The notes below the pieces were generated by a model. That model saw only the letters and a program-made list of their open reading frames with translations, searched no databases and was not told the origin of the DNA. Source: Nakamurella sp. (lineage in GTDB: Bacteria > Actinomycetota > Actinomycetes > Mycobacteriales > Nakamurellaceae). Taken from it: a DNA stretch of 37,358 nt. Below are positions 22,720 through 33,556 of this stretch, one piece after another; the stretch's first letter is position 1, and every line of letters begins with the position of its first letter. Made by a program: the position numbers and the translations under genes. Where the stretch lies: positions 1 to 37,358 of the forward strand of contig JADGOY010000016.1 of assembly GCA_017882715.1 (NCBI GenBank), read 5' to 3'.

Positions 22720-23825
22720 CCCCGGTGACCCCCGGCCGGGCGCCCGGTTGCCATCGCATCCAGGACCATCTTCGCGAGCACCTCGTCGACCGGGCGGGAT
22801 GCGGTCGATGCGGCGGCCGCCGTCATGCCGTCCCGGACGACCCCGTCGAGCACCAGTGGCGCGACCTGCTCGGCCACCGCAATGCGATCCAACGCCGCGT
22901 CGTCGATGATGATCGCAGCGCCGCTGGCCAGCTGGGCCGTGGCGTTCAGCCGCTGCTCGCCGTTGCCGTGCGGCAATGGCACGTAGACCGCTGGCAGCCC
23001 GACCGCGGCGATCTCCGCCACCGTCATCGCGCCCGACCTGGCGAGCACCAGATCGGCTGCCGCGTAGGCCAGATCCATCCGATCCAAGTACGGCACCGCG
23101 ACATACGGGGGCGCGCCGGGAGTGGGCGGCGGAAGGGTGATCTCGTTCCGTCGGCCGTAGGCGTGCAACACCCCGATGCCGATCTCGCCGAGGTCGGTCG
23201 CCGCCTCGGATACCGCGGCGTTGATCCGCTGTGCGCCCTGTGATCCGCCGAACACCAGCAAGGTGGGCGCGACGGGATCCAACCCGAAGAACTCCCGGGC
23301 CTCCGACTTGAGCGCCGCGCGATCCAGCTGGGACAGGCTGCGCCGCACCGGGTTTCCGACCACCGCGGCGCCCTTCAGGCCGGAGCCTTCGACGGCCGCG
23401 GCGACCGCGGTGGCGAACCTGGCGCCGATCTTGTTGGCCAGCCCGGCGCGGGCGTTCGCCTCGTGGATGACGATCGGAACCCGTCGGCGGGCCGCAAGAT
23501 ACGCGGGCAGCGCGACGTATCCGCCGAAGCCGACGACGACATCGACCTGGCGCTCCGTCATGATCGTGCGGGTGGCCCTGACCGCGGACCGCATCCTGGT
23601 CGGCAGCGTGAGGATGTCCGCGGTGGGCTTCCGGGGCAGCGGCACCGCGGGAATCAGCCGCAACTCGTAGCCGCGTTCGGGGATCAGCTTGGTCTCCAGG
23701 CCGCGCTCGGTGCCCAACGCGGTGATGCGGATGCTCGGATCACCGGCAGTCAGCGCGTCTGCCACGGCCAACGCCGGCTCGATGTGGCCGGCGGTGCCGC
23801 CGCCGGCGATCAACACACTGCTCAC
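22716..23825 (-). CDS. murG: UDP-GlcNAc:undecaprenyl-PP-MurNAc-pentapeptide GlcNAc transferase
   Basis: A 369-residue GT28 glycosyltransferase that turns lipid I into lipid II at the inner membrane face. The N-terminal glycine loop is [18 protein letters not shown] (8-25). [27 protein letters not shown] and the donor-site region [11 protein letters not shown] follow, then [20 protein letters not shown] and [16 protein letters not shown] start with 4-bp overlaps with ftsW and murC. The actinobacterial IEPAL version of the loop is present. Confidence 0.95.
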   Translation of the reverse strand: MSSVLIAGGGTAGHIEPALAVADALTAGDPSIRITALGTERGLETKLIPERGYELRLIPAVPLPRKPTADILTLPTRMRSAVRATRTIMTERQVDVVVGFGGYVALPAYLAARRRVPIVIHEANARAGLANKIGARFATAVAAAVEGSGLKGAAVVGNPVRRSLSQLDRAALKSEAREFFGLDPVAPTLLVFGGSQGAQRINAAVSEAATDLGEIGIGVLHAYGRRNEITLPPPTPGAPPYVAVPYLDRMDLAYAAADLVLARSGAMTVAEIAAVGLPAVYVPLPHGNGEQRLNATAQLASGAAIIIDDAALDRIAVAEQVAPLVLDGVVRDGMTAAAASTASRPVDEVLAKMVLDAMATGRPAGGHRG

Positions 23826-25678
23826 CCGCCGCCCCGTCTGCCCAGCCAGCCCCTGCGCTTGCCGGCATCGCCAGGCTGCGCGACCGTTCGCCCTGGTGCC
23901 GAGCCGGGCGCCCGCTCACGTCCCCCCGACCGCGCAGGACCAGGCGTGACAGCCGGATCGTGCGACGGTCCGGGGCGCCGCGATGGCGCGGGACCCTGGG
24001 CCGGTGGTCTGCCTTGACGACCGTCCGTGACCGGACCGCGACGATTCTCGTCCCGCCGTGGATCAACGGCCGTTCGTGCAACTCTGGACCGAGGATCTCC
24101 GGACCAAGAATCTCCGGACCGACGATCGGCCGACCGCGGGTCTGCCATCCGCGGGTCGGTGCCGGGTCGAGCTCCGGGGGCGTTGCGGCGCTCCCGATCC
24201 GCGGACGACCGCTTGTCGCTGGACCAGCGCTGCGGCGGCACTGCGGCTCGACCCGCGCGCGGGGCGGGCGCCGGTGGGGGGGTCGCCGGCCGGCGACGCA
24301 GTCGCAGCGCGCGGCGCCGTCGTGGCGCACCGCGCTCCGAGCGGGTCGACGGATGCATACCCAGGAAACGCGCCAATGGATGACCGCCGCCGGCCTGCAG
24401 CGCCGCCGCGGCCTGCGGTTCCCGGCGCGCGAAGTTCGCCAGTAGCCCGAACACCACCATCGTGATCAGCAGCGAGGTGCCGCCAGCCGAAATCATCGGT
24501 AGCGGGATTCCGGTGACGGGCAGCAACCCGACGACGTAACCGATGTTGATCGCAGCCTGTCCGACCAGCCAGACGGTGGCCGCCGAGGCGACGATCTTGA
24601 CGAACGGGTCGACGTTCCGGCGGGCGATCCGCAGACCGGTGTAGGCCAGCAGCGCGAACAGCAGCAGCAGGATGCCGGCACCGATCAGGCCGAGTTCCTC
24701 CCCGACGATCGCGAAGATGAAGTCCGAATCGGCGTTGGGCAGGTAACTCCACTTCGCCCGGGACTGGCCAAGGCCGACACCGAACCAACCGCCGTTGCCC
24801 ATCCCGTACAGGCTCTGCAACAGCTGATAACTGACGTCGGGATGCGCCTCCGGGTTGATGAACGACAACAACCTGGCGAGCCGGTAGTCCGCTGACATGG
24901 CCAACGCGAAGAATCCCAGCAGGCCTGCGGTGCCAAGACCGGCGAACATCCACCAGGGAGCACCGGCGAAGAACAACACCGCCATGAACACGATCGTCAG
25001 TGCCACCGTGGTACCCAGGTCGGGCTGCATCATGATCAACGCGGACATCAGCGCGAACACCGGCAACACCGGGATGAGCAGGGCCCTGGGTGACCGCAGA
25101 GTCGACCGGCGGGCCGCCAGCACGTGCGACATCCACACCAGCAGAGCAAGTTTGGCGACCTCGCTGGGCTGGAACTGCAGGCCGCCGAGCCGGATCCAGC
25201 TCTGCGCCCCGTTGACGAGCGCGCCCACGCCCGGGACCAGCACCGCGACCAGCAGGGCCAGCGAGACGATCACCGCCGCGGTGGAGAACGTGCGCAGTAT
25301 CCGGACCGGCACGTACTGCGCGGCGCCGAAGCAGATCAACCCGACGACGGCGTAGGTGGCCTGGTTGGAGAACACCGAGAACGACGAGCCACCGTTGCGG
25401 AACGCCGCCACCGACGACGACGAGAGCACCATCAGCAGCCCGAATCCGAGCATCAACGCGAAGATCGCCAGCACCAGGTGCAGCGACGTCATGGGCCGGT
25501 CGAGCCAGTCGGCGGCGAGTCGGGAGACCGACTGGCGCGACTGACGCAACCGCCCTCGCAGCCCGGATTGCTCGCGGGTCCGTCTGCTGGGGGTCCTGGC
25601 CGGTCGCGCGGACGGGCTTTCCGGGGGGTCCTCGTCCGGTGCCGACGGTCCGGCCGCCGGGGACGATGTCGTGGTCAC
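23822..25678 (-). CDS. ftsW: Septal peptidoglycan polymerase FtsW, with long basic tail
   Basis: A 618-residue SEDS-family glycosyltransferase that polymerises lipid II at the septum with its partner class B PBP. About ten membrane helices lie between 65 and 418. Hallmarks are [12 protein letters not shown] (171-182), QPDLGT (218-223), [20 protein letters not shown] (309-328) and [15 protein letters not shown] (390-404). The core ends near 420, and about 200 residues of Arg/Pro/Asp-rich low-complexity tail follow, much longer than usual; part is built from 15-bp repeats (24086-24130). GTG 25678-25676 overlaps murD by 4 bp. Confidence 0.94.
   Translation of the reverse strand: MTTTSSPAAGPSAPDEDPPESPSARPARTPSRRTREQSGLRGRLRQSRQSVSRLAADWLDRPMTSLHLVLAIFALMLGFGLLMVLSSSSVAAFRNGGSSFSVFSNQATYAVVGLICFGAAQYVPVRILRTFSTAAVIVSLALLVAVLVPGVGALVNGAQSWIRLGGLQFQPSEVAKLALLVWMSHVLAARRSTLRSPRALLIPVLPVFALMSALIMMQPDLGTTVALTIVFMAVLFFAGAPWWMFAGLGTAGLLGFFALAMSADYRLARLLSFINPEAHPDVSYQLLQSLYGMGNGGWFGVGLGQSRAKWSYLPNADSDFIFAIVGEELGLIGAGILLLLFALLAYTGLRIARRNVDPFVKIVASAATVWLVGQAAINIGYVVGLLPVTGIPLPMISAGGTSLLITMVVFGLLANFARREPQAAAALQAGGGHPLARFLGMHPSTRSERGAPRRRRALRLRRRPATPPPAPAPRAGRAAVPPQRWSSDKRSSADRERRNAPGARPGTDPRMADPRSADRRSGDSWSGDPRSRVARTAVDPRRDENRRGPVTDGRQGRPPAQGPAPSRRPGPSHDPAVTPGPARSGGRERAPGSAPGRTVAQPGDAGKRRGWLGRRGGG
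24086..24130. repeat. 15-bp tandem repeat in the ftsW tail
   Basis: GGACCGAGGATCTCC, GGACCAAGAATCTCC and GGACCGACGATCGGC follow each other. They encode Ser-Gly-Asp-type five-residue repeats in the FtsW C-terminal tail. The surrounding tail is also locally repetitive (DPR, ADRRS). Confidence 0.7.
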
Positions 25679-27195
25679 GTCGTCTGCCTCCCGGGTTCGA
25701 CGGCGCCAGTGGGTTCGACGGTGCCGACAGCCCCGAGAGCCAGAGCGGCATCGGCGAACGCGTCACCCCTGGCGGCGTACGAGGAGTACATGTCCAGGGA
25801 CGCAGCGGCGGGCGCCAGCAACACGACGTCACCTGGCGAGGCCATCGCGACGGCCGCACTCACCACCTTCAGCATCACGTCATCGTCCTTGCCCGCCACC
25901 ACCAGCCGGGGGACATCCGGGGCGTGTCGGGAAAGAGCGCTGTCGATCATGGGCGCGTCCGCGCCGAGCATCACCACCCCGGCCAGCCGATCCGCCACCC
26001 GGACGAGAAGGTCGTCGACCGCGGCGCCCTTGAGCTGCCCCCCGGCGATCCACACCACCCTGGGGTAGGCCAGCAACGAAGCGAGCGCCGCGTGTGGGTT
26101 GGTCGCCTTGGAGTCGTCGACGAACAGCACCCCGCCGGCCGCGCGATCAAGCCTTCCGATGACCACGTTCCGGTGCCCGCCCGGCTCGAACGCCAGCAGG
26201 CCGTCCCGGACGTCGGCGGCCGTGGCACCGGCCGCGAGCGCCAACCCGGCCGCCGCCAGGGCATTGGTGACGTTGTGCTCGCCGACAGGCCGGACGTCGG
26301 CGGTCCCCATCGTCACGCCCTCGCCCGATCCAGCGCCAAGACCCGAGCCGAAAGCGTCATCGACGAGCAGGCCCGAGCGCAGACCCAGGCCGCCGCTCGT
26401 CGGCTCGCCGGCCGTGATCGGGATCGTGACCTCGGCCGGCGAGGCATCGAGCAACGCCGCGGCGCCCGGATCGTCCACCACCGCCAGGGCGATCTGCCCG
26501 CTGAGCGCACGGGCCTTGTCCGCCGCGTAGGCCGCCATCGAGCCGTGCCAATCGAGGTGATCCTCGGCCACGTTGAGCACCACCCCGGCCGCCGGGCGCA
26601 CGCTCGGCGCCCAGTGCAGCTGGAAGCTGGACAGCTCCACTGCGATCAATTCCTGCCGGGGGGCGGCCGTCACGGCCTCGATGACCGGCCAGCCGATGTT
26701 GCCGCATGCCGTCACCCGCCGGCCGGTCTGCCGCAGGATGGCCTGAAGCATGCCGGTGGTGGTGGTCTTGCCGTTCGTGCCGGTGACCACCAGCCAGGGC
26801 CGCGGACCCAGCGGGTCGCGCTGGTCGATCCGCCAGGCCAGTTCGACCTCGCCGATCACCTCGATGCCGCGTTCGGCGGCCGCGCGCAGCAACCCGTGGC
26901 TCGGCGGCAACCCCGCGGAGGTGATCACCGTGCCGGTGCCCGCGGGCGGTTCTGCGAGATCACCCGCGAACCGCACGTCACCGGTGATCTCGTCCAGAGC
27001 GGCCGGTGCGGCCCGGTCCGAAGTGACGACCACCCGGACGCCGATCCCGGCCAGGTAGCGCACCACGGGCAGACCCGTGACACCGGCCCCGGCGGCCACC
27101 ACCAGGTCACCGGCGCGTGGCAGCGCCTGCTCGCCCGGCTCGGACGTGTCGGGTCCGGGCAGAGTCGACCCCGCGGGGTGCGTCGGGTCAGCCAC
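25675..27195 (-). CDS. murD: UDP-N-acetylmuramoylalanine--D-glutamate ligase
   Basis: A 506-residue Mur ligase adding D-Glu as second stem residue. The N-terminal Rossmann part is [17 protein letters not shown] (about 32-48), the ATP loop TGTNGKTTT (138-146), and central residues include NIGWP, ELSSFQL and [10 protein letters not shown]. The C-terminal domain has [11 protein letters not shown] and [10 protein letters not shown], typical of actinobacterial MurD. GTG start 27195-27193 overlaps the mraY end by 8 bp and the ftsW start by 4 bp. A Gly/Ser-rich insert near 285-300 lengthens it slightly. Confidence 0.95.
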   Translation of the reverse strand: MADPTHPAGSTLPGPDTSEPGEQALPRAGDLVVAAGAGVTGLPVVRYLAGIGVRVVVTSDRAAPAALDEITGDVRFAGDLAEPPAGTGTVITSAGLPPSHGLLRAAAERGIEVIGEVELAWRIDQRDPLGPRPWLVVTGTNGKTTTTGMLQAILRQTGRRVTACGNIGWPVIEAVTAAPRQELIAVELSSFQLHWAPSVRPAAGVVLNVAEDHLDWHGSMAAYAADKARALSGQIALAVVDDPGAAALLDASPAEVTIPITAGEPTSGGLGLRSGLLVDDAFGSGLGAGSGEGVTMGTADVRPVGEHNVTNALAAAGLALAAGATAADVRDGLLAFEPGGHRNVVIGRLDRAAGGVLFVDDSKATNPHAALASLLAYPRVVWIAGGQLKGAAVDDLLVRVADRLAGVVMLGADAPMIDSALSRHAPDVPRLVVAGKDDDVMLKVVSAAVAMASPGDVVLLAPAAASLDMYSSYAARGDAFADAALALGAVGTVEPTGAVEPGRQTT

Positions 27196-28282
27196 CGGTC
27201 AGCGACAGCCACTCGGCGTAGAACAACCCGAGCCCGAGCGCCGCCGACATCGCGGCCAGCAACCAGAACCGCACCATCACCGTTGTCTCGGCCCAGCCTG
27301 CGAGCTCGAAATGGTGATGGAACGGCGCCATCTTGAAAACCCGGACGTGTCGAGTCTTGAACACCGCGATCTGGATGATCACCGACAGCATCTCCACCAC
27401 GAACAGCCCGGCGATCACCACCAGCAGCAGCTCGGTCCTGGTCAGGATCGACAGCCCGGCGATCAACCCGCCCAGCGCGAGGGACCCGGTGTCGCCCATC
27501 ATGATCCGGGCCGGGTGCGCGTTCCACCAGAGGAACCCGATGCACCCCCCGAGCGCGGCGGCGGCGATCGAGGCGAGGTCGAGTGGATCCCGCACGGTGT
27601 AACAGCCGGCCACGGCGGCATCGGTCAGGTACGGCGCCCAGCAGGCGTTGCGGAACTGGAAGAAGCCGATGGCCACGTAGGTGCCCAGCACCATCACCGA
27701 AGAGCCGGCGGCCAGGCCGTCGAGTCCGTCGGTGAAATTCACCGCGTTCGACCACGCGGCCACCAGCAGCCAGGCCAGGATGACGAACCCGACGGCGCCG
27801 AAGGACAGGAAGGCGATGTCCCTGGTGTAGGACAGGGACGTCGAGGCGGGCGTCAGGTCGGACCCGTTGCGGAAGAACAGCGCGCCGACGCCGAAGGACA
27901 GCGCCACGAACGTCTGGCCGAGGAACTTCATCCGCTTGTTGAGTCCGAGGTTGCGCTGCTTGCGGATCTTGATGAAGTCGTCCAGGAACCCGACGACGCC
28001 CATGCCGGTGGTCAGGTACAGCAGCAACCAGGCGGAGGCAGTCGGCCCGCCGCCGCCGGTGGCCCACTCGACGCCGGACGCCACCAGGTAGCCGACCCAC
28101 ATCGCGATGATGATGGCCGCGCCACCCATGGTCGGGGTGCCGCGCTTGGACTTGTGGTGGGCCGGCCCGTCCTCGCGGATTTCCTGACCGAATCCCTGGC
28201 GGGAGAACACCTTGATCAAGTACGGGGTGAACAAGATCGACACCCCGAGAGCGACGATCGCCGCGATCAGAATCGTCTTCAC
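27188..28282 (-). CDS. mraY: Phospho-N-acetylmuramoyl-pentapeptide transferase
   Basis: A 364-residue polytopic membrane enzyme that makes lipid I from UDP-MurNAc-pentapeptide and undecaprenyl phosphate. Signature segments are [13 protein letters not shown] (42-54), the DD pair Asp101-Asp102 in [33 protein letters not shown] (179-191), [10 protein letters not shown] and [13 protein letters not shown]. About ten hydrophobic helices. GTG 28282-28280 is the start and overlaps the murF stop by 4 bp; the open frame further upstream is antiphase to murF and not coding. Confidence 0.95.
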   Translation of the reverse strand: MKTILIAAIVALGVSILFTPYLIKVFSRQGFGQEIREDGPAHHKSKRGTPTMGGAAIIIAMWVGYLVASGVEWATGGGGPTASAWLLLYLTTGMGVVGFLDDFIKIRKQRNLGLNKRMKFLGQTFVALSFGVGALFFRNGSDLTPASTSLSYTRDIAFLSFGAVGFVILAWLLVAAWSNAVNFTDGLDGLAAGSSVMVLGTYVAIGFFQFRNACWAPYLTDAAVAGCYTVRDPLDLASIAAAALGGCIGFLWWNAHPARIMMGDTGSLALGGLIAGLSILTRTELLLVVIAGLFVVEMLSVIIQIAVFKTRHVRVFKMAPFHHHFELAGWAETTVMVRFWLLAAMSAALGLGLFYAEWLSLTGG

Positions 28283-29757
28283 CGGCGAGCCCGCTCGGTC
28301 CGCGATCCGCGATCCGCGATCAGCCGCAGCGCCACCCGCTCCAGTCCGGCCGACCGCGAGGCCTTGACCAACACGACATCTCCTTCGGCCAATTCCGCAT
28401 CGAGGATCTCGGTCGCTTCCACGACATCGGCGACGGGCAACGACTCGCCGCCCCACGACCCTTCCAGATGCGCACCCAGGTGTAAGGCCCTTGGCCCGCT
28501 GCCGGCCCTGGCCGGGCTGGCCCCGACCACGATCAGCCGGTCGATTCCGAGCCTGACCACCAGCCGGCCGATCTCGTCGTGTGCGGCGATGGTCTGCGGA
28601 CCCAGCTCGGCCATCTCGCCGAGCACGGCCCAGGTGCGCCGGCCCTGGCCGATCTGGGACAGCGCCTGCAACGCCGCCCGCATCGAGTGCGGGTTGGCGT
28701 TGTAGGCGTCGTTGATCAGGGTGATCCCGCCGGGCAGCTCGGTGATCTCCATCCGCCACCGGGAGGTGGCCCTCGCGCCGGACAGCGCGGCAGCGATGCC
28801 TGAGACGTTCATCCCGACCGCCCGGCCGACCGCGGCGGCCGCCAGGGCGTTCCCGATCTGATGCGCGCCGATGACGCCGAGCGCAACCTCTGCGCTGCCC
28901 TCGGGCGTCACCAGGGTGAACCGGGCGCGGGCGCCAGCACCCAGGGTGACGTCATCGGCCCTCACGGTCGCGTCGGGACCGGTGCCGACCGTCACGACCT
29001 CTGCGGGCGTCACCGACGCCATCGCCAGCACCAACGGATCGTCGGCGTTCAGGATCGCAACGCCGCCCTGCGCCGCCGCCGGAAGCGCCTGCACCAGTTC
29101 GGATTTCGCTGTTGCGATGGCCTGCACCGAGCCGAATTCGCCGATGTGCGCCGACCCGACGTTCAGCACGGCGCCGATCCGCGGCGGTGCCACCCGGGCG
29201 AGCGAGGAAATATGCCCGATGCCGCGCGCGGACAGCTCCAGCACCAGGAAACGCGTGTCCGGCGTCGCCCGCAACGCGGTGTAGGGGTGGCCAAGTTCGT
29301 TGTTGAAGGATTCCGGCGGCGCGATCACCTGGTCGGGCGCATCGACCGCACTCGTGAGCACCGCCGCGATCAGGTCCTTGGTGGAGGTCTTCCCGGACGA
29401 GCCGGTCACCCCGATGACCTCGAGCCCGTGATCGCGGACCAGTTCGGTGACCGACGCCCGTGCCAGGGCTGCGAGCGCGGCCAGCACGCCGGTGTTGTCG
29501 GGATCGTCGGCGACCCGCAACAGCGGCAGGTCCGCATCGATCGGCGCGGAGCCCAGCACGGCCGCGGCGCCCGCGTTCGCCGCCGCCGCGGCGAAGGAGT
29601 GACCGTCGGCGTGCTCGCCGTGCAGCGCGACGAACAATGCGCCGGGAGTGATGCGCCGGGTGTCGAATTCCACCGAACTCACGCAGACGTCCGCCCAGCC
29701 GGACTCGACGGGCAGGCCGATCGCGTCGGCGACCTGCGCGAGGTTCATCGCGATCAT
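28279..29757 (-). CDS. murF: UDP-MurNAc-tripeptide--D-alanyl-D-alanine ligase
   Basis: A 492-residue Mur ligase that adds D-Ala-D-Ala and completes the cytosolic precursor. The uridine-binding N-domain begins [20 protein letters not shown] (32-51), the ATP loop is [11 protein letters not shown] (117-127), then [24 protein letters not shown], and [15 protein letters not shown] at the C-domain. ATG 29757-29755 overlaps the murE stop by 4 bp (ATGA); a second in-frame ATG three codons later is possible. Confidence 0.95.
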   Translation of the reverse strand: MIAMNLAQVADAIGLPVESGWADVCVSSVEFDTRRITPGALFVALHGEHADGHSFAAAAANAGAAAVLGSAPIDADLPLLRVADDPDNTGVLAALAALARASVTELVRDHGLEVIGVTGSSGKTSTKDLIAAVLTSAVDAPDQVIAPPESFNNELGHPYTALRATPDTRFLVLELSARGIGHISSLARVAPPRIGAVLNVGSAHIGEFGSVQAIATAKSELVQALPAAAQGGVAILNADDPLVLAMASVTPAEVVTVGTGPDATVRADDVTLGAGARARFTLVTPEGSAEVALGVIGAHQIGNALAAAAVGRAVGMNVSGIAAALSGARATSRWRMEITELPGGITLINDAYNANPHSMRAALQALSQIGQGRRTWAVLGEMAELGPQTIAAHDEIGRLVVRLGIDRLIVVGASPARAGSGPRALHLGAHLEGSWGGESLPVADVVEATEILDAELAEGDVVLVKASRSAGLERVALRLIADRGSRTERARR

Positions 29758-31469
29758 GCGCCGGCACCCTGCTCGGCGGAGGTCGAGCCGCCGGCTGCCG
29801 GGCCGCGCGGCGCTTCGGTCAGTGCCGCGGTCAGCGCTGCTCTGAGTTCGGTGCGATCGGAGAACGGGTGGACGACGCCGTCGACGTCCTGGCCCTGCTC
29901 GTGACCCTTCCCGGCGATCACTACCGCGTCACCGCTGCGCGCGGCCTGCACCGCGGCCCTGATGGCCTCCCGCCGGTCCGCGATCTCCACCACCTGCACC
30001 GCTCGGCCGCTGCTGTTCGCAACCTCGCGGGCACCGTCCAGCACTTGCCGTCTGATCTCCGCCGGATCTTCCGATCGTGGGTTGTCGTCGGTGACGATGA
30101 CCAGGTCCGCACGCCGCGCGGTCTCCGCGCCCATCATCGGCCGTTTGCCGGGGTCCCGCGCGCCGCCGGCTCCGATCACAACGATCAGCCGGCCCGTCAG
30201 ACTCTGCGAGATGGCGGCGAGCACCGCCGCGAGTGCGGCCGGTTTGTGCGCGTAGTCGACCACCGCCAGAAAGTCCTGGCCCACCGATACCCGCTCCATA
30301 CGCCCCGGCACAGCCACCGTGGCCAACGCCCTCGCGGCCTGCTCGACGTCGCGGCCCAGCGCGTCGACGCAGGCCAGGGCGAGCGCGGCGTTGGCTACGT
30401 TGAAGCCCCCGGGCAGGGCCAGCTCCAGGCTCACCTTCCGGCCACCGGGGCCCAGCAGCATCACGTGCTGCACTCCCCCGGCCCGCTGCACGACGCCCCG
30501 AACGGACCAGTCGGCGGGCCGGTCCACGGCGGAAACCGTCAGCGCCTCCGGATGGGCAGCGGCCAACCGCTCGCCCCACACGTCGTCGACCATGATCACA
30601 TGCCGGGCCGCGCGGCCGTCGAACAGCATCGACTTGGCGGCGAAGTACTCGTCCATGTCGTGGTGGAAGTCCAGATGATCCTGGCTGAGGTTGCTGAAGG
30701 CGCCGACCGCGTAGGACGTGCCGGCCACCCTGCCCAGCGAGAGTGCGTGGGAGGAGACCTCCATCGCCACCACCCGCACCCCGCGCTCGACCATCGCCGC
30801 GAACAGCGCCTGTAGGTCCGGTGCCTCCGGCGTGGTCAGGGCGCTCGGTGCGACCTCACCGCCGATCCGGGTTTCCACGGTGCCGATCAGTCCGGTCGTC
30901 GAACCATCGGCGGCCAACGCAGCCTCGAGCAGGTAACAGGTGGTGGTCTTGCCTGCGGTTCCGGTCACCCCGACCACGGCCAGGTGCCGGCTGGGGTCTC
31001 CGTAGATCGCCGCAGCCACGGATCCCAGCACGGCGCGCGGCTGGTCGACAACGAGAACGGGGGCGAGCCGGGCTGTTCCGGCTGTCGGCTGGTCGGCTGG
31101 CGGCTGTCGGTCTGCCGGCCGGTCGGCTCTCGGCTGTCGGTCTGCCGGCCGGTCGGCTGTCGGCTGTCGGTCGGCCGGCCGGTCGAGTCCCGACCCGAGC
31201 GCGGCCGCACCGGCCGGGTCGGTCAGTACCGCGACGGCACCGGCCCGCACCGCGTCGGCGGCGTAGCTGGAGCCGTGCACCCGCGATCCGGGCAGCGCGG
31301 CGAACAGGTCCCCGGGCCGCACATCCTGCGCGCGCAGGGTGATCCCGGTGACCGTCAGATCGGCCGCGGCGCCGGCCGCTGTCCCCGCGCACTCGGCGAC
31401 CAGGCCGAGGGTGACCCCGACGGGATGCCTGGGACGCAGCGACGACGCAGGCAGAGCGGAAGGGGCCAC
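29754..31469 (-). CDS. murE: UDP-MurNAc-tripeptide synthetase, meso-diaminopimelate-adding type
   Basis: A 571-residue Mur ligase adding the third stem residue. The ATP loop is VTGTAGKTTT (168-177), with HALSLGRV, NLSQDHLDFH, VVDYAHKP and the amino-acid selecting DNPR at 462-465, which marks meso-DAP rather than lysine. Residues about 96-129 are three to four repeats of ADRPADRQP inserted between N-terminal-domain strands, absent from normal MurE (about 500-535 residues). GTG 31469-31467 is chosen; the frame is open further up, but that part overlaps pbpB. The gap to pbpB is 20 bp and contains inverted GGCGGG/CCCGCC. Coupled to murF by ATGA. Confidence 0.93.
   Translation of the reverse strand: MAPSALPASSLRPRHPVGVTLGLVAECAGTAAGAAADLTVTGITLRAQDVRPGDLFAALPGSRVHGSSYAADAVRAGAVAVLTDPAGAAALGSGLDRPADRQPTADRPADRQPRADRPADRQPPADQPTAGTARLAPVLVVDQPRAVLGSVAAAIYGDPSRHLAVVGVTGTAGKTTTCYLLEAALAADGSTTGLIGTVETRIGGEVAPSALTTPEAPDLQALFAAMVERGVRVVAMEVSSHALSLGRVAGTSYAVGAFSNLSQDHLDFHHDMDEYFAAKSMLFDGRAARHVIMVDDVWGERLAAAHPEALTVSAVDRPADWSVRGVVQRAGGVQHVMLLGPGGRKVSLELALPGGFNVANAALALACVDALGRDVEQAARALATVAVPGRMERVSVGQDFLAVVDYAHKPAALAAVLAAISQSLTGRLIVVIGAGGARDPGKRPMMGAETARRADLVIVTDDNPRSEDPAEIRRQVLDGAREVANSSGRAVQVVEIADRREAIRAAVQAARSGDAVVIAGKGHEQGQDVDGVVHPFSDRTELRAALTAALTEAPRGPAAGGSTSAEQGAGA
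31081..31187. repeat. 30-bp tandem repeat inside murE
   Basis: Near-identical 30-bp units at 31101-31130, 31131-31160 and 31161-31187, plus a shorter degenerate unit before them, are built from GGCTGTCGGTCTGCCGGCCG followed by GTCGGCT. They encode ten-residue DRPADRQP-type units in frame. Confidence 0.9.
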
Positions 31470-31489
31470 GGCGGGCAAGATTACCCGCC

Positions 31490-33556
31490 CTAGCTCACGT
31501 ACAAGTCGTAGATCGGCGCCTCGGAGGTGGAAGGCGGTACGTCCGCAGCACGCAGGGCGTACGCCGCAACGTCGTGGAACAGTGGAGCGCAACTGGTGGT
31601 GCCTGCGGGCGAGTTCCCCTTCGGATCGTCGAGCATGATCGCGACGACGTACTTCGGATTGTCCGCGGGCACCACTCCGGCGAAGGTCGAGGTGATCGCG
31701 GTCTGCGAGTAGTCGTTGGTGTTGGGGTCCACCTTCTGCGCGGTTCCGGTCTTGCCCGCGACCTGGTACCCGGTGATCGCCGCCTTGGGCGCGGTGCCGC
31801 GGTGGTTCAGGTCACCGCTCTGGATCGTCCCGCGCAACATGTCCAACAACGTGTGGGCGTTCGTCGGGCTCATCACCTGGGTGCTCGAGCCGGGTGGCGT
31901 CACCGTGGTCTGACCGCCGACGCTGGTGCTGGCAACGATGCTGGGCGCCACCCGGACGCCGCCGTTGGCGATGGCCTGGTACATGCCGGCCAGTTGCATC
32001 AAGGTGATCGACACTCCCTGCCCGATCGGCAGATTGCCGAAGGTGCTGGTCGACCAGGTCGACTGGGCGGGGAGCACGCCCGACGATTCGGCGGGCAGCT
32101 GGATGCCGGTCCGGGTGCCCTGGCCGAGCTTCTTCGCCTCGTCCAGGAAGGCATCCGGGCCCACCTTCTGGGCGACCATCAGCGTGCCCACGTTCGACGA
32201 CTTGGCCAGGATGCCCGTCGCCGTCATGTCGATCGGTCCGTGCGCCCAGGCGTCATGGACGGTGATGCCACCGACGTCGATCGAGCCGTCCACATTCAGC
32301 ACGGTGTCCGGCTTGATCACGCCCTTCTCCAACGCGGCCGCGAAGGTGACGACCTTGTTCACCGAGCCGGGTTCGATCGAGTCGGTGACAGCGCGGTTAC
32401 CGGTTTCCCTGGTGCTCTGGCCGGGCTGGTAGCAGGCCATCGCGGAGACCTGCGCATCGGCGACCGTCATGACGACCACGCATCCGGAGTTGGCCTGCGA
32501 GAGGTCGACGTACTTGCTCAGCATGTTCAGGGTCGTGTACTGAAGGTCGGAATCGATCGTCAGATTGACGTCCATCCCGCTCCTGGCGTCCACCTGATCG
32601 CGGGCGCTGCCCGGAATGATCAGGTGGCGGGCGTCGACATCGACCACCCGGCTGCCGTCCTTGCCGGCCAGCTTGGTGTCGAACTTGGCCTCGACGCCGG
32701 ACAGTCCGTTGCCGTCGTAGTCGGTCCCGCCGACCAGCGCCGCGGACGCCGAACCGTCCGGATACTGGCGCAGATCCTGACGTTCGGTGACGACCGCGTT
32801 GCGGTGATCGGTGTCGAACAGCGACGCGATCTTCTCCATGATCGCGTCCGCCTGCGCCGGCATCAGGTTGCGGACCAGGTACACGTAGGTCTTGCCGGAG
32901 GTCAGCTTGGCCATCACCTCGTCGACGGTCAGGGCGGCGGCGGCGCCGGCAGCCCCGGCGGCCCCGGCGGCCCCGGCGGCCCCGGCGACGATGATCGCGG
33001 CGACCTGACGGCGCTGCGCGTCGTCGGTGAACAGGGCGGGCCTCGCGGCGACCGCACGGCCCTCCACGGTGAACGCGAGCGGGATCCCGTTCCGGTCGGC
33101 GATCGTGCCGCGCTGCGCCAGCAACGGGATGGTCCGGGAGCGCTGCGCCTCGCTCTTGGCCGCGTAATCCGCGGTGTCGATGCCCTGAATGGTGATCAGC
33201 CTGACCAGCGCGATTGCCAGCATGGCCAGGAGCACGACGAGTGCGATCCGGCCGCGCGCGCGGAGATTGGCGTTCCCCGCGGCGGTGCGTCGTCGCCGAC
33301 GTCCACGCACCGAAGCGGGTTGACTGCCTGGTCGCGATGGACGCTCGGATGTCTGGGCGCGCGGTACTCGACGCGGCGCCGGGCCGGTCGCCGCGGCGCG
33401 GGCCCTGGGCGCCGTCGGCGTGCCGGTGGCAGGCGCGGGATTTCCCGCTCGTCCGTCGGGCCGGCGGCGCTCCCCAGGTCCGGTCGCTTTGGCGCCGGTC
33501 CGCGATGCGGCCGCCCGGGTGGTGTCCCGAGGGTCGCTGGCTGAGCCTGATCTCAT
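31490..33556 (-). CDS. pbpB: Division-specific class B penicillin-binding protein (FtsI/PbpB)
   Basis: A 688-residue septal transpeptidase that works with FtsW. A basic, Pro/Ala/Arg-rich cytoplasmic part (1-100) precedes one membrane helix (about 104-122). The dimerisation domain follows (LLAQRGTIADRNG, LRQYPDGSASAALVG). The transpeptidase motifs are SVNK (Ser398-Lys401), SSN (453-455) and KTG (602-604). No PASTA repeats. Residues about 189-207 are a VAGAAGAAGAA-type insert made of 9-bp repeats, in a loop before LTVDEVMAKL. ATG 33556-33554 overlaps the ftsL stop by 4 bp. Confidence 0.94.
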   Translation of the reverse strand: MRSGSASDPRDTTRAAASRTGAKATGPGERRRPDGRAGNPAPATGTPTAPRARAAATGPAPRRVPRAQTSERPSRPGSQPASVRGRRRRRTAAGNANLRARGRIALVVLLAMLAIALVRLITIQGIDTADYAAKSEAQRSRTIPLLAQRGTIADRNGIPLAFTVEGRAVAARPALFTDDAQRRQVAAIIVAGAAGAAGAAGAAGAAAALTVDEVMAKLTSGKTYVYLVRNLMPAQADAIMEKIASLFDTDHRNAVVTERQDLRQYPDGSASAALVGGTDYDGNGLSGVEAKFDTKLAGKDGSRVVDVDARHLIIPGSARDQVDARSGMDVNLTIDSDLQYTTLNMLSKYVDLSQANSGCVVVMTVADAQVSAMACYQPGQSTRETGNRAVTDSIEPGSVNKVVTFAAALEKGVIKPDTVLNVDGSIDVGGITVHDAWAHGPIDMTATGILAKSSNVGTLMVAQKVGPDAFLDEAKKLGQGTRTGIQLPAESSGVLPAQSTWSTSTFGNLPIGQGVSITLMQLAGMYQAIANGGVRVAPSIVASTSVGGQTTVTPPGSSTQVMSPTNAHTLLDMLRGTIQSGDLNHRGTAPKAAITGYQVAGKTGTAQKVDPNTNDYSQTAITSTFAGVVPADNPKYVVAIMLDDPKGNSPAGTTSCAPLFHDVAAYALRAADVPPSTSEAPIYDLYVS
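32942..32988. repeat. 9-bp tandem repeat inside pbpB
   Basis: Five units related to CCCCGGCGG (32945-32988) encode Gly-Ala-Ala triplets in frame within the extracytoplasmic dimerisation region of PbpB. Confidence 0.88.

Noticed and set aside
24063-25859. A 598-codon minus-strand open frame overlapping ftsW and the end of murD
   Set aside because: FtsW in the neighbouring frame has all SEDS motifs; the overlapping frame has no membrane helices or known motif.
31470-31489. Terminator between pbpB and murE (GGCGGG/CCCGCC inverted repeat)
   Set aside because: The stem is only 6 bp, there is no T-run, and the murE start follows directly, so the operon is expected to continue.
31574-33544. A 656-codon plus-strand open frame opposite pbpB
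   Set aside because: It mirrors the codon pattern of PbpB, has no ribosome site and is dominated by His/Arg/Gly/Val low complexity.
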